The translations under genes and the position numbers were made by a program. Under the pieces are notes generated by a model, which was given only the letters and a program-made list of their open reading frames with translations, was not told the DNA's origin and searched no databases. A stretch of 64,000 bases of DNA from Acetispira formosa (nom. nud.) (lineage in GTDB: Bacteria > Desulfobacterota > Desulfarculia > Adiutricales > Adiutricaceae): contig CP026657.1 in NCBI GenBank assembly GCA_023525915.1, positions 186,001 to 250,000 of the forward strand, read 5' to 3'. Shown here piece by piece: positions 35,264 through 43,937 of this stretch; position 1 is the first letter of the stretch; each line of letters opens with the position of its first letter.

Positions 35264-37012
35264 TCAAACTTTCCTGGTCAATAGGTGAGTCAGGAACAGA
35301 AAAGCGATGATAGTGGCCAGGGCGTAGCCGGCCTGGCGGTTACCGCTGGAGGACTTGTCAAATAAATCGGCGCTCAGGCGGTCCGCCTCAGCGATCTGCT
35401 CCATGAAAACCGCATCCTGCTGACGAAGCAGATATCGGATTTTCACCAGTTCCTGATCGTATGAAGCGGTTTGTCGAATAAGGATTTCACCTTCGGCGTC
35501 AGTGAAGGGAGTCAGAGCAAGGGGGCCTTCGGCAGCTTCATAGAGGTCGCTCCAGCGGGTCCAGTCACGCTCAAGGGCCGGGCCAAGTTCCAAGGCCAGG
35601 GCATCCACAATGGCGCTGACCCTTTCCGGGGCCAGAGGACCACGCCTCAGCTCATGATAGCGGTCCAGGAGCCCGACCAGGAAAGGGCGGCTGAGAAAGA
35701 GCCTGTCAAACCATAGAAAACTGTCGCCGTCCATGGTTTGGTAGAGAGGATAAAGACGCAGATCCCGGATGTCTCCGCCGCTTTCCAGCTGACGCCACAC
35801 CGGCACCTTACGAGAGAGAATTGACGGGGCTTCAATGTCCGGTAAATCTTTCTCCAATGTCAAATAGTTAGCACGAACCGGGGTATTGTCAAGCGCCTGG
35901 TCGAAGGCCCAGACCGGCTGAAAACCAAGGGGGCCGCCTTTGGAGCCAGCCAAATAAAAGGATATAGGCCCGGCTTCGGCGTTCAGCAGCATCGCATTTA
36001 AAATGTAAAGGTCGATGGCCGATTTCTGATTCATAAGTGAGAGGTATTTTAAAAACGCGCCAGGGGTCAGTGATGTAAGGGCGCTTTCCAGGGAATCCAG
36101 ATCAGCCTCAGCCACCAGACCAAGGTTAATTTGGTCGCCGGACGGATAAATCATGACAAAGCCCCGGTCGCTGAGGGTTTTGCTCAGAAATGCGTCCTGA
36201 CCGTGCTGGAAGGAGTTCCGGGACATATCGCGTTCAGGCGAATATCGAAGCAGGTAACTGGCGGCTTCTGAGCCGTGGACAGCTTGAAAAACCTCAGCGT
36301 CGCTCTGGGCCAGAATATAGATTCCCTGATAGTGATAACGACCGCCCACCTTGTACAGCACTTCGCAATAGCGGGTTTGCGGAGTTTCAGCCGGAAACAG
36401 GATGCGTCCCAGTTCATAAGCCAAGCCATTGCGAAGCATGCCTTTGTCCAGAGTGGAGCCTTGCAGCCGCCATTGCCCGGCTTTCGGCAGACCGGCCAGA
36501 GAAATTTCATTGATTTGGCCGTCCTTTGAGGACATGAGGTCAACTTCATAGGTTTTCTTCCCAGCCACATCAGGGTGGCTTTCCTGTAACCGTACGTCAA
36601 CAGACGCGGCTGGAGAGTCAGTCAGGGTATTTGCCGGAGAACCGGAGTATATCAGCAGATGGGCGCTGCCGCCGGAATCTTCCATCTTTTCCGATTCAGC
36701 TTCCAATACTAATAACGGCAAGTGTGAACTAAATCTCTCACTTACTGTGAAGTCAACGGCAATGTCGTTAAAGTTGCTGTAATTATTTAACAATATTTCT
36801 GGTTGGCCCGCCAGCAGAGGGGCTGGGTGTGAAACGATATACACATTTGGGCTGACCATCAAAGCCAGCAATAAAAGGTGTCCCACCTCCCGGCTTATCC
36901 ATCGGCCAGGGCAAACCGAGTCAGTTTGACAGAGCTTGGAGACTGCGGCCCGGAGATGCAAGGACCGGTGAGATAGATATTTTTTCAAATTATTTATGAT
37001 AGTTATCAGCAT
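35264..37012 (-). CDS. CotH-like kinase family protein of the polysaccharide operon
   Basis: A 582-residue protein with an N-terminal hydrophobic segment (about 43-62) and a C-terminal helix (about 555-578), so probably inner-membrane with a large periplasmic domain. The CotH-kinase pattern is visible: WRLQGSTLDKGMLRNGLAYE, LYKVGGRYHYQGIYILAQS and FQPVWAFDQALDN, the last corresponding to the metal-binding W.LD motif. CotH proteins are atypical kinases of spore coat and secreted proteins; relatives occur in polysaccharide operons with unknown targets. AAGGAAA lies eight bases before the ATG. First gene after the sigma-54 promoter at 37139-37156. Confidence 0.75.
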   Translation of the reverse strand: MLITIINNLKKYLSHRSLHLRAAVSKLCQTDSVCPGRWISREVGHLLLLALMVSPNVYIVSHPAPLLAGQPEILLNNYSNFNDIAVDFTVSERFSSHLPLLVLEAESEKMEDSGGSAHLLIYSGSPANTLTDSPAASVDVRLQESHPDVAGKKTYEVDLMSSKDGQINEISLAGLPKAGQWRLQGSTLDKGMLRNGLAYELGRILFPAETPQTRYCEVLYKVGGRYHYQGIYILAQSDAEVFQAVHGSEAASYLLRYSPERDMSRNSFQHGQDAFLSKTLSDRGFVMIYPSGDQINLGLVAEADLDSLESALTSLTPGAFLKYLSLMNQKSAIDLYILNAMLLNAEAGPISFYLAGSKGGPLGFQPVWAFDQALDNTPVRANYLTLEKDLPDIEAPSILSRKVPVWRQLESGGDIRDLRLYPLYQTMDGDSFLWFDRLFLSRPFLVGLLDRYHELRRGPLAPERVSAIVDALALELGPALERDWTRWSDLYEAAEGPLALTPFTDAEGEILIRQTASYDQELVKIRYLLRQQDAVFMEQIAEADRLSADLFDKSSSGNRQAGYALATIIAFLFLTHLLTRKV

Positions 37013-37138
37013 ATTTACATTTCCTTAATTAGTGGGCTAGTTGGCTCTTTCAGGTGCTTATGCCCGCTGATTGCCATCAACTCGACTGCCCGCCTGACCT
37101 TGCTGGTAGTGTTGGCTGCCACCAATCACCATTTTACT

Positions 37139-37156
37139 GTGCAATACCCTTGCCAG
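37139..37156 (-). promoter_or_regulatory. Sigma-54 promoter of the polysaccharide operon
   Basis: On the minus strand CTGGCAAGGGTATTGCAC shows TGGCA and TTGCA with the seven-base gap, a near-consensus match. The predicted start, about 37128, is 115 bases before the CotH-like gene. No EBP gene is adjacent. Confidence 0.78.
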
Positions 37157-37426
37157 CATCACAATATATGGACTTTTTTCAGCCTATGCGATGAATGCCA
37201 AACGTGACTGTCCGGTTATATGTTCGGTCAACGCTGAAGGCATCAGGCACATTTTTATGCGGCAAATATTTAAAATATGAGAGAGAAAGCAGAAAAACCA
37301 CGGTAAGGAAGTCATTCGTGGTTTGCTTAAGCAGGGCCGAATTATCAGAGACAACGGCGAGACTTTAAGCCGTTCTAAGAGCATGATGCATGGATTCTGT
37401 CAAAAAATCAAGCTGGCCGGGCGTCT

Positions 37427-37733
37427 GTGCCAAGAGATAAGCTGAGTGAAGCGGAAGCTGGAGATTTGAAAAGACTGGTTGGCAAACACACATCGGAACG
37501 GAATGTATCGACGCGGGCTAAAATAGTCCTGCTTGGTGTTAAAGGATTAACGGACGGAGAGGTGGCGGATCGTTGATAATTATGGAACCCACAAAACGAA
37601 ACTGGTTCAGCAATAGCTGCTGAGACACCCGCGTGCGCGACTGCATTGTATTCCGACAAATTGGTCCTGGTTAAATATGATCGAATGGTGGTTTGCGGAG
37701 ATCTATGGAACCAAAGAATTCCGACCGTCAAAA
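37427..37733 (+). pseudogene. Internally deleted IS630-family transposase
   Basis: The first part reads VPRDKLSEAEAGDLKRLVG, then a segment ending KIVLLGVKGLTDGEVADR, the N-terminal helix-turn-helix of IS630/Tc1 transposases. After two stops a different frame reads DNYGTHKTKLVQQ, a stop, LLRHPRARLHCIPTNWSWLN and MIEWWF, the C-terminal DDE part (DN..TH...HP...PT...SWLN..E). The whole middle, including the first catalytic Asp, is missing. Not functional. It lies just past the terminator of the second betaine operon. Confidence 0.8.
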
Positions 37734-37734
37734 A

Positions 37735-37759
37735 GAGATGGGGCCGAAAGCCCCATCTC
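37735..37759 (-). terminator. Rho-independent terminator of the second betaine operon
   Basis: On the minus strand GAGATGGGGC, a five-base loop and GCCCCATCTC form a perfect stem followed by TTTTT. It begins 33 bases after the BCCT 2 stop codon. Confidence 0.85.
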
Positions 37760-37791
37760 CTTGTTTTAGCCGGCATGTTCCTCAAAGGTCT

Positions 37792-39438
37792 TTAATTGCT
37801 CCGGCGCGCTTCATCGGCCGCGCTGATGGCCGCATCGCGCAGGGCTTTAAGTTCCTGCCGTTCCCGGCGCTCCCGCTCGAGGTAAGCCTTCAGACTGAAT
37901 CCTTCGAAAAGGGGTTTGCGCTGATTGATGAAATAGCCGACGAAACCAATGATCATGGCCGTTTCCAGGAAGATGATAGGGAAACCGGCGATGGTTTTGA
38001 CCACCTTCAGCCCGTCAATGCCGCCGTTGATCATGTATACCAGGGAAGTGGCCCCGATGATGACGCCCCAGAACAGTTTCAGAATGGTCGGGGCTTCCAC
38101 TTCCCGGCGGGAAGTGGTGTCTTTGACCAGGCTGAGGGAGGCGATGGTCGAGGTCATGGAATCGGCCAGGGTAATGAAGGAAATGCAGAGGGTGATCAGA
38201 AACAGCGGCCGGATGATGTCCACCAGGGGGAGGAAATCCAGCAGCCTCAAGGTGACCACTTCCATGCCTTTGGCGGTCATCAGTTCACCCAGGCCCGCCC
38301 CCTTGGTCAGTTCAAGATAAATGGTGAACGAGCCGAAAACGCCGAACCACAACAGGCCGAAAAGGGCCGGGAGGATGAAGTTGTAGCGCACGAACTGGCG
38401 GATGGTCCGTCCGTATGCGGCCCTAGCCAGGAACACGCCCAGGATGGGGGCGAAGGAAGCCCAGTCCACGAACCAATACATATCCCACCACTGGGGCCAG
38501 AGGTCGTTCTGGAAAGGATCGGTAAAGGTGCTGAGGGTTATGAAATTATTGACGAAGAAACCGAGGCTTTCAGTGGTCATGTTCAGCATGAAGGCGGTGG
38601 GGCCGAAAATAAGGGCGAAGGCCAACAAGAACACAAACAAATACATGTTCAGCGTACTCAGGCGGCGGATGCCGCGATAAATGCCGGAAATGCTGGAGGC
38701 CACATAAGCCATGACAATAGCCGCGCAGATGGCTATCCAGACGGTGACGCTCGGGGTCAGGCCGAAGACGTAATCAAGGCCGGAACCGATCTGAAGAATG
38801 CCGTAGCCGAAGGTGCCGGCAATGCCGCCGACCACCGCGAAAACCGTGATTGCGTCAATAACGCCGCCGAAGCGCCTTTCGGCCGCCGGACCCATCAAAG
38901 GATAGAGGCCGGCCCCCACCGTGAAGCCGCGCCCAAGGTTGTAATAGGCATAGCCGATGACAATGCCGCTGACGATATAGATGGCATAAGGCGCGAAAGT
39001 CCAGTGAAGAAAAACCTTGGCCAGGGCCCAAACCGCCGCCGCCTGTGAGCCGCTTTCCAGCCCGGCGCTCACGGCCGGGGTTACGATCAGGTAAATCGTC
39101 TCCGCGCCGGGCCACATCAGAAGGCCCACGCCTACGCCCGCGCACATGGAGATGGAAAACCATTCCCACAGGGAAAATTCCGGTTTGGCCTCCTCCCCGC
39201 CAAAACGGATTTTTCCAGCCGGGTGAATCAGTAAAAAAACCATGAAGGTCAGGAAAAGGAGGGTAGCCAGGAGGACAAACCAACCACCGTTTTTCAACAG
39301 GGCCAGGAAAATGCCGGTGAAGAACTCATTAAACCCCTTGGGGTCGACGAAACCCATGATCAGGGCCGAGCCCATGATTATGGTAGTGAAAAGGATTACG
39401 CCCCATCTTAATTGCAATTTCGTTTTCTGGCCACTCAT
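37792..39438 (-). CDS. BCCT-family betaine transporter 2
   Basis: A 548-residue membrane protein with about twelve helices. Family blocks include GGEEAKPEFSLWEWFSISM near residue 85, AGVGVGLLMWPGAE and the segment WPQWWDMYWFVDWASFAPI, followed by GVFLARAAYGRTIRQF. The C-terminal 40 residues are charged (ERERRERQELKAL) and could be a regulatory tail. The ATG at 39438 is chosen because GAGGAG lies seven bases before it and the longer frame overlaps the previous gene. Last gene of the operon with two MttB homologues and the opine dehydrogenase-like gene, so it likely imports their quaternary-ammonium substrate. Confidence 0.9.
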   Translation of the reverse strand: MSGQKTKLQLRWGVILFTTIIMGSALIMGFVDPKGFNEFFTGIFLALLKNGGWFVLLATLLFLTFMVFLLIHPAGKIRFGGEEAKPEFSLWEWFSISMCAGVGVGLLMWPGAETIYLIVTPAVSAGLESGSQAAAVWALAKVFLHWTFAPYAIYIVSGIVIGYAYYNLGRGFTVGAGLYPLMGPAAERRFGGVIDAITVFAVVGGIAGTFGYGILQIGSGLDYVFGLTPSVTVWIAICAAIVMAYVASSISGIYRGIRRLSTLNMYLFVFLLAFALIFGPTAFMLNMTTESLGFFVNNFITLSTFTDPFQNDLWPQWWDMYWFVDWASFAPILGVFLARAAYGRTIRQFVRYNFILPALFGLLWFGVFGSFTIYLELTKGAGLGELMTAKGMEVVTLRLLDFLPLVDIIRPLFLITLCISFITLADSMTSTIASLSLVKDTTSRREVEAPTILKLFWGVIIGATSLVYMINGGIDGLKVVKTIAGFPIIFLETAMIIGFVGYFINQRKPLFEGFSLKAYLERERRERQELKALRDAAISAADEARRSN

Positions 39439-39470
39439 CAGGTCTTCTCCTCTCGGTCTGGATGCGATGA

Positions 39471-40556
39471 TCATTTTTTGCCGGTGGTCACATAGGCGTT
39501 TATTTTTTCCAAACTTAAACCGGCCAAGCCAAGCTTGTCGGCATTGTTGCCTAAAGTGCGCCAATCGCGTTCGTGGATGATGTTATATATATCGATGATG
39601 CCGCGCGTGATGGGCATGTCCACGCCGGCCAGCGCGCCCACGGCCTCCCAGGGGACCAGCCCGAAGGGCGCGTCTTCGGTCAGGTAGCGGTTGAAGATGT
39701 CGTTGGGGCCGGAAATCGGTGTCAGAGAAATTTCGCCGTGCGCGCCGCGATACAAATCTTTCCAGGTATAATCGCGGGGCAGGCTGCTGAAATCCTCAAT
39801 GGGGGTCAGGTCATATCCTAATTTTCGGCCCACGGCCTTGCGTTCGTTATCAAGGGCGATATCGAGTTTGGCGGCTGAGGGGGTAAAGCCGTGCTCATAG
39901 AGGAAGAAATTGACGTCGGGGCGTTCGATGTTACTAACGTTAAAGAGGCACGGGCCGGTGTGGAGGGCCGGGTTGACGATGCTGAGGCCGCATTCGAGGA
40001 CGTCGGCATACACTTTTTCAAAGGGAAACAGTTCTTCTCTCACATCGCCAATCAGCGATTCAGCCTTTTCAGCCGGCATAAATGCGATGTTGATTTTGTT
40101 GCGCCCATAAAGCTGCACGACGCCGGGGCCGGTGAGCCGGGCGTCATAGGGGAGGTTGTTGGCCTCCGCCAGGACCGGGCCGTCGGCCTGGCCGAATTCC
40201 TTGCGGAAGACCAAAGCGGCGAAAGCGCCGGGAAAAATTATGACCGTCTGGCCGGGGTTCAGCTTGCCCTTGAGCAGTTTGGCGTAAGCCTCATGGGCGA
40301 AAGCGGGGGTGGCGACCAAAACATAATGGGCCCCGGCCACGGCCCGGTCAATGTCATCGGTAACCATGTCCAGCACCACGCTTTCGTTGAGCGTTCCGGT
40401 GACTTTGATGGTTTTATTTTCAAACAGGCCGCTGATTTGGTGCTTGTAGGCGGGCATTTCATACAGACGTAACTCATGGCCCTTCAACTTCAGATCCGCC
40501 GCCATCATGTGGCCGCCGTTGCCTCCGCCCAAGACGGCGATAACTCTTTTATTCAT
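39471..40556 (-). CDS. NAD/NADP octopine/nopaline dehydrogenase family protein
   Basis: A 361-residue opine dehydrogenase-type enzyme. The N-terminal Rossmann domain starts VIAVLGGGNGGHMMAADL (residues 5-22). The second, all-helical domain begins with NPALHTGPCLFNV, where the histidine is the conserved catalytic residue, and continues YEHGFTPSAAKLDIALDNER. Opine dehydrogenases reversibly join an amino acid and a 2-oxo acid by reductive condensation; in catabolism they could split an opine. GGAGGAATT precedes the ATG. In an operon with two MttB homologues and a BCCT carrier, a methylated opine or an intermediate after demethylation is a plausible substrate, which is inference. Confidence 0.85.
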   Translation of the reverse strand: MNKRVIAVLGGGNGGHMMAADLKLKGHELRLYEMPAYKHQISGLFENKTIKVTGTLNESVVLDMVTDDIDRAVAGAHYVLVATPAFAHEAYAKLLKGKLNPGQTVIIFPGAFAALVFRKEFGQADGPVLAEANNLPYDARLTGPGVVQLYGRNKINIAFMPAEKAESLIGDVREELFPFEKVYADVLECGLSIVNPALHTGPCLFNVSNIERPDVNFFLYEHGFTPSAAKLDIALDNERKAVGRKLGYDLTPIEDFSSLPRDYTWKDLYRGAHGEISLTPISGPNDIFNRYLTEDAPFGLVPWEAVGALAGVDMPITRGIIDIYNIIHERDWRTLGNNADKLGLAGLSLEKINAYVTTGKK

Positions 40557-40600
40557 AATTCCTCCAAACTGAATCAGCCGGTCGCTGTCAGCGGTTTGGG

Positions 40601-40638
40601 GGGCCGGGCCTTAAAACCCGTGAGGGTGCGGCCCGGCC
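40601..40638 (-). promoter_or_regulatory. Intercistronic hairpin between MttB 2 and the opine dehydrogenase gene
   Basis: GGCCGGGCC and GGCCCGGCC pair across about 20 bases in the 112-base gap between the genes. No T-run follows, so it is more likely an RNA-stability or partial attenuation element than a full terminator. Confidence 0.45.
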
Positions 40639-40668
40639 GGTGGTAAGGTAAAATCAATTCGTGGTGGA

Positions 40669-42111
40669 TCAGGCGACAGCTTTGTACCAGCTCTTTTCCA
40701 TTCTTTCCAGTTCCCTGGCTTTATCTTCGGCCAAGGGCCGGGTCTCATGTTTCATCAGATCCAGGGTCAAGCTCCGCAGGCGCTCGTCGAATTTGGGCTG
40801 GCCGGGCTTTTCGGCCATGCTGCGGTCGAACAGTTTGGGTATGAACATTTCCCGGCAAAGCTTGCGGGTCGAGGGATGAAGAAGATAGTTGCCGCCAGGC
40901 CCAATCTCGTCAATCAAGTCCACGGCCAGACTTTCGGGATTGGTGGGCATGCCCTTCATATACTGCATGACCATGGAGACGATTTCGTTAACCATGACCA
41001 GGTTCTCCGGCGAAGCGATGGAGCCGTGATCCAGCCAGCCGCCGCAATCGTGCACCAGGCCCGAGCCGGAGGCGGCAATGGCCAGGCACTGGATGGCCGC
41101 TTCGATGCCGGCCTGGGCGTCGTTATACTTCGAATCCGTGCAGCCGGCCACACTGAAGATCGGCAGTCCATAGAAGCGGGCCATTTGGGCGGCGGCGCTG
41201 AGAATCATGGTCTGTTCAATGGCCCCATAGCAGAAGATGGTGGTGCGCATATCCATGATGGTGGACTGGATACCGTAGACGAAGGGCGTCCCCGGCGAGA
41301 TAATCTGGGATATGACCAGGCCGCTCAATGCCTCGGCGTTGGCCAGAACCAGGTTCCCGGTCAGGCTGGCCGGGCCGGTGGCCCCGGATTGGGGGGCGCT
41401 GACGATAATCACCGGGAGGTGATGTTCGCAGCAGAAAATCAATTTGTCCATGGCCGGGCCATAGTAGGTGAGGGGGGCCAGTGTTTCCGAATAGTGCAAC
41501 AGGAGCGGCGCGTTGTCGAAATTTTCCTTGCCGTCCGTGACCACCAGGGCCATCTCATAAATGTCCCGCAAATTCTCGACGGTGTTGCAGCAGAAGATGA
41601 GCGATTTCTTCGTATGGGTCATGGCGATCCTGGCCGCGACCTTGTCGGCGATAGCGGCCGGGCAATCCTGGATCATGCCGGTGGTCATGGACCACTTGAA
41701 GTTCGGCAGGCCGTCCACCAGGCGGGCGATGCCTTCGCAGTGTTCCACCTTCATGGGGCCGCGGCTGCCGTCGGTAGGGTCTAAGTAGGACAGGCAGTCC
41801 AGGCTGGGGCCGAACCAGGAATAATCGCTTTGCAAAAAGACGCTGCGCTTGCCGTGGCGATCCCCCAAGACCAACCTGGAGGGTGCCTGGCGGATGCACT
41901 GCTCCACCAGATATGAGGGAAAGCGCACCCGTTCGCCAACGACGCGGCAGCCGGCCTCGGCCAGGGCGGCCAGGATGCGGGGATGCTTGATGACCATGCC
42001 GGTGCGCTCCAGAACTTCCAGAGAGGCCCAGTGGATTTCGTTAATCTGTGGCTCGGACAGAAAGCTGAGTTTCGGGCGGAAGGTCAATTCAGGGAAAGTG
42101 GTGGACGACAT
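40669..42111 (-). CDS. MttB-family (non-pyrrolysine) methyltransferase homologue 2
   Basis: A 480-residue member of the trimethylamine methyltransferase superfamily. Typical parts are the N-terminal IHWASLEVLERTGMVIKHP, the LANAEALSGLVISQIISPGT stretch, PFVYGIQ and the C-terminal IDEIGPGGNYLLHPSTRKLC. There is no in-frame TAG. The sequence around SVAGCTDSKYNDAQAGIEAA, where MttB 1 has GGGLTDADVNGVQSAYE, differs clearly from both other copies, so the substrates are probably not the same. It lies 53 bases after the MttB 3 gene in the same operon. A corrinoid protein acceptor is expected elsewhere in the genome. Confidence 0.87.
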   Translation of the reverse strand: MSSTTFPELTFRPKLSFLSEPQINEIHWASLEVLERTGMVIKHPRILAALAEAGCRVVGERVRFPSYLVEQCIRQAPSRLVLGDRHGKRSVFLQSDYSWFGPSLDCLSYLDPTDGSRGPMKVEHCEGIARLVDGLPNFKWSMTTGMIQDCPAAIADKVAARIAMTHTKKSLIFCCNTVENLRDIYEMALVVTDGKENFDNAPLLLHYSETLAPLTYYGPAMDKLIFCCEHHLPVIIVSAPQSGATGPASLTGNLVLANAEALSGLVISQIISPGTPFVYGIQSTIMDMRTTIFCYGAIEQTMILSAAAQMARFYGLPIFSVAGCTDSKYNDAQAGIEAAIQCLAIAASGSGLVHDCGGWLDHGSIASPENLVMVNEIVSMVMQYMKGMPTNPESLAVDLIDEIGPGGNYLLHPSTRKLCREMFIPKLFDRSMAEKPGQPKFDERLRSLTLDLMKHETRPLAEDKARELERMEKSWYKAVA

Positions 42112-42164
42112 AACGACTCCTTAAATAATGAAGTATTGATTGATATGAGGCTAGACAGGACCGA

Positions 42165-43598
42165 TCAATTTCGGCCGCGCTTTTCTTTGAGTTCGCTGAT
42201 CAGACGCCTCAAATCCTTTTCCAGGCCGGGATCAATATCGGGTTTAACGTATTCGGCCATCCGCCGGTCAAGGGCTGATTTGGCCCTGGCGGCCAGATCT
42301 TCGGCGCCTTCGTTTTTCTGGGGCACGGCGGCCGTTTTATTGAAAATCATATTTTCATAGGCGGCTTTGCGGCACAGCTTGGCCGTCTCCCTCAGAGGGA
42401 GGAAGGAGCCGTTGCTGCCCACCGCCAAAATGGATTCAAGACTCAGGGTTTCCGGGACTATGGGCCGCTTTTGGACCATGGCCCTCATCCAGCCGCACAA
42501 TTCCTCATCCATAATCCATTTTTCAAAGGATATCCCGATAAAACTCCCCATCATGCCCAGAGAATGCATGATGAAATTGGCCCCGCCGCGAACGGCGTTC
42601 ATCAAGCTCATAGCTCCCTCGGCCAGGGCCTGGGCGTCCGGGAGCAGAGAATCGGTCAAACTGCCGCCGGTGCGGCAGGGCAGGTTATAGTAGCGGGCCA
42701 ATTGCATAATGGCTTGGGATATCCACAAGGTTTCGGGATTGGCGGTTAAAGGCTCGCCGGTTTTAAGATTGGTCGGGCAGGATGTCGTTCCATAAACCAC
42801 CGGGGTGCCGGGGCCGGCCAGTTGGGAAAGGACCACGCCGCCCAGAATCTCGGCATTGGCCATGGCCATCAGGCCCGGCAATTGGATCGGCCCGGAGATG
42901 CCGGCCATAACCATGTTCAGGATTATCAGGGGCTGGCGGCGCCTGGCATAGCTGATGATGGAGCCGGACATGTCGGCCGCGAAGGCCAGCGGGGAAAAGG
43001 GGCTGATCAGGCCGACTACAACACCGTTGTCGGCCATACAGTCGCGGCCGTGAACCAACTCCATTATTTCCAGCGTGTCTTCAGCGGCCTGGGGGTTATC
43101 GGTGCTGCCCAAGGCGGCCTTGTCGCTTAAGGTGATGTTGGCCAGAAGCATATCCAGGTAGGCCGTTTCCGTGGGCAGATCACTCGGCTCCACATACTTG
43201 AAGCCGCCCATATCCGCGGCCCGGGAAGTCTGGACCAGCTTCACCGCCTTTTCGTAATCGCTCATCACCCCCAGCCTTTGCCGGCCGTCGGCCTCCACCA
43301 CAAAGGGTGGGCCATAAAAGGGCACGAAAATAAACTCGTCGCGCCCGGCCGTCACCGACTTTTCCGGGTTTCTGGCCTTGATGGTCAACTTGTCCGGTGT
43401 GGTGGACAGGGCCGCCAGGACATCCTTTTCAGTGAAATAAACCTGTCCGCCTGAAACCTTAAAGCCGTTTTTTTTGAAAAGGTCCAGAGTTTCCTCATCA
43501 GAAAAGGCCAAGCCGTTTTTTTCCAGTATGGTCATGGTGGTTTGGTGAATAAGGTCCAGCTCTGAAACTGACAGGCTTTGCATGCGATCAACGATCAT
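42165..43598 (-). CDS. MttB-family (non-pyrrolysine) methyltransferase homologue 3
   Basis: A 477-residue trimethylamine methyltransferase superfamily protein: IHQTTMTILEKNGLAFSDEE near the N terminus, VGLISPFSPLAF, ANAEILGGVVLSQLAGPGTP, VVYG and RTGGSLTDSLLPDAQALAEG. No in-frame TAG. The segment GSLTDSLLPDAQA is closer to MttB 1 than to MttB 2. The ATG at 43598 is preferred because GGGAGA lies seven bases before it; a longer frame upstream lacks such a site. First gene after the sigma-54 promoter at 43760-43776. Two adjacent methyltransferase paralogues could remove successive methyl groups or act on two related betaines. Confidence 0.87.
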   Translation of the reverse strand: MIVDRMQSLSVSELDLIHQTTMTILEKNGLAFSDEETLDLFKKNGFKVSGGQVYFTEKDVLAALSTTPDKLTIKARNPEKSVTAGRDEFIFVPFYGPPFVVEADGRQRLGVMSDYEKAVKLVQTSRAADMGGFKYVEPSDLPTETAYLDMLLANITLSDKAALGSTDNPQAAEDTLEIMELVHGRDCMADNGVVVGLISPFSPLAFAADMSGSIISYARRRQPLIILNMVMAGISGPIQLPGLMAMANAEILGGVVLSQLAGPGTPVVYGTTSCPTNLKTGEPLTANPETLWISQAIMQLARYYNLPCRTGGSLTDSLLPDAQALAEGAMSLMNAVRGGANFIMHSLGMMGSFIGISFEKWIMDEELCGWMRAMVQKRPIVPETLSLESILAVGSNGSFLPLRETAKLCRKAAYENMIFNKTAAVPQKNEGAEDLAARAKSALDRRMAEYVKPDIDPGLEKDLRRLISELKEKRGRN

Positions 43599-43759
43599 GA
43601 TGATTTCTCCCGGTTGTAATTGCGGCCAAGGCCTCTCGGCTTTTGGCAAAACAAGTTCCCAAGGCCGAAAATATTCGGTCCCAAACCACTGTTAAAAAAT
43701 TAAAATACTGGGGCGGGTAATTATTTTTTACGGTTCGAAGATTGTTGCCAATAGTATTA

Positions 43760-43776
43760 TGCAACTCCCTTGCCAG
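43760..43776 (-). promoter_or_regulatory. Sigma-54 promoter of the second betaine operon
   Basis: On the minus strand CTGGCAAGGGAGTTGCA gives TGGCA and TTGCA with the seven-base gap. The predicted start near 43748 leaves a 150-base leader before the MttB 3 gene. A perfect 56-base palindrome lies 54 to 109 bases upstream of the -24 element. Confidence 0.82.
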
Positions 43777-43828
43777 TCAAAAACTCCAAAAATAAACCAT
43801 TAATATCAAGGTGTTCTGCTGTCGAGAG

Positions 43829-43884
43829 TTTATACAGATAAAAGCCGTTTTTATAATTATAAAAACGGCTTTTATCTGTATAAA
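43829..43884. promoter_or_regulatory. Perfect 56-base palindrome, candidate EBP enhancer and/or terminator
   Basis: The 28-base arm beginning TTTATACAGATAAAAGCCG is followed directly by its exact complement, with no loop. It lies 54 bases after the EBP 2 stop codon and 54 to 109 bases upstream of the sigma-54 -24 box. The inner AAAAGCCGTTTTT part looks like an intrinsic terminator, while the outer TATACAG half-sites recur as CTGTATACAG upstream of the EBP 2 gene, which suggests protein binding. Both roles are possible. Confidence 0.65.
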
Positions 43885-43937
43885 ATTATATTTTATAAAC
43901 ATCAACGGGCAATAGCGGCCCGCCGCCTTTGACCGGC

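Noticed and set aside
37693-39048. A 451-codon plus-strand frame opposite BCCT 2.
   Set aside because: It is the antisense of a well-supported membrane protein gene, with histidine- and glycine-rich composition typical of such shadows.
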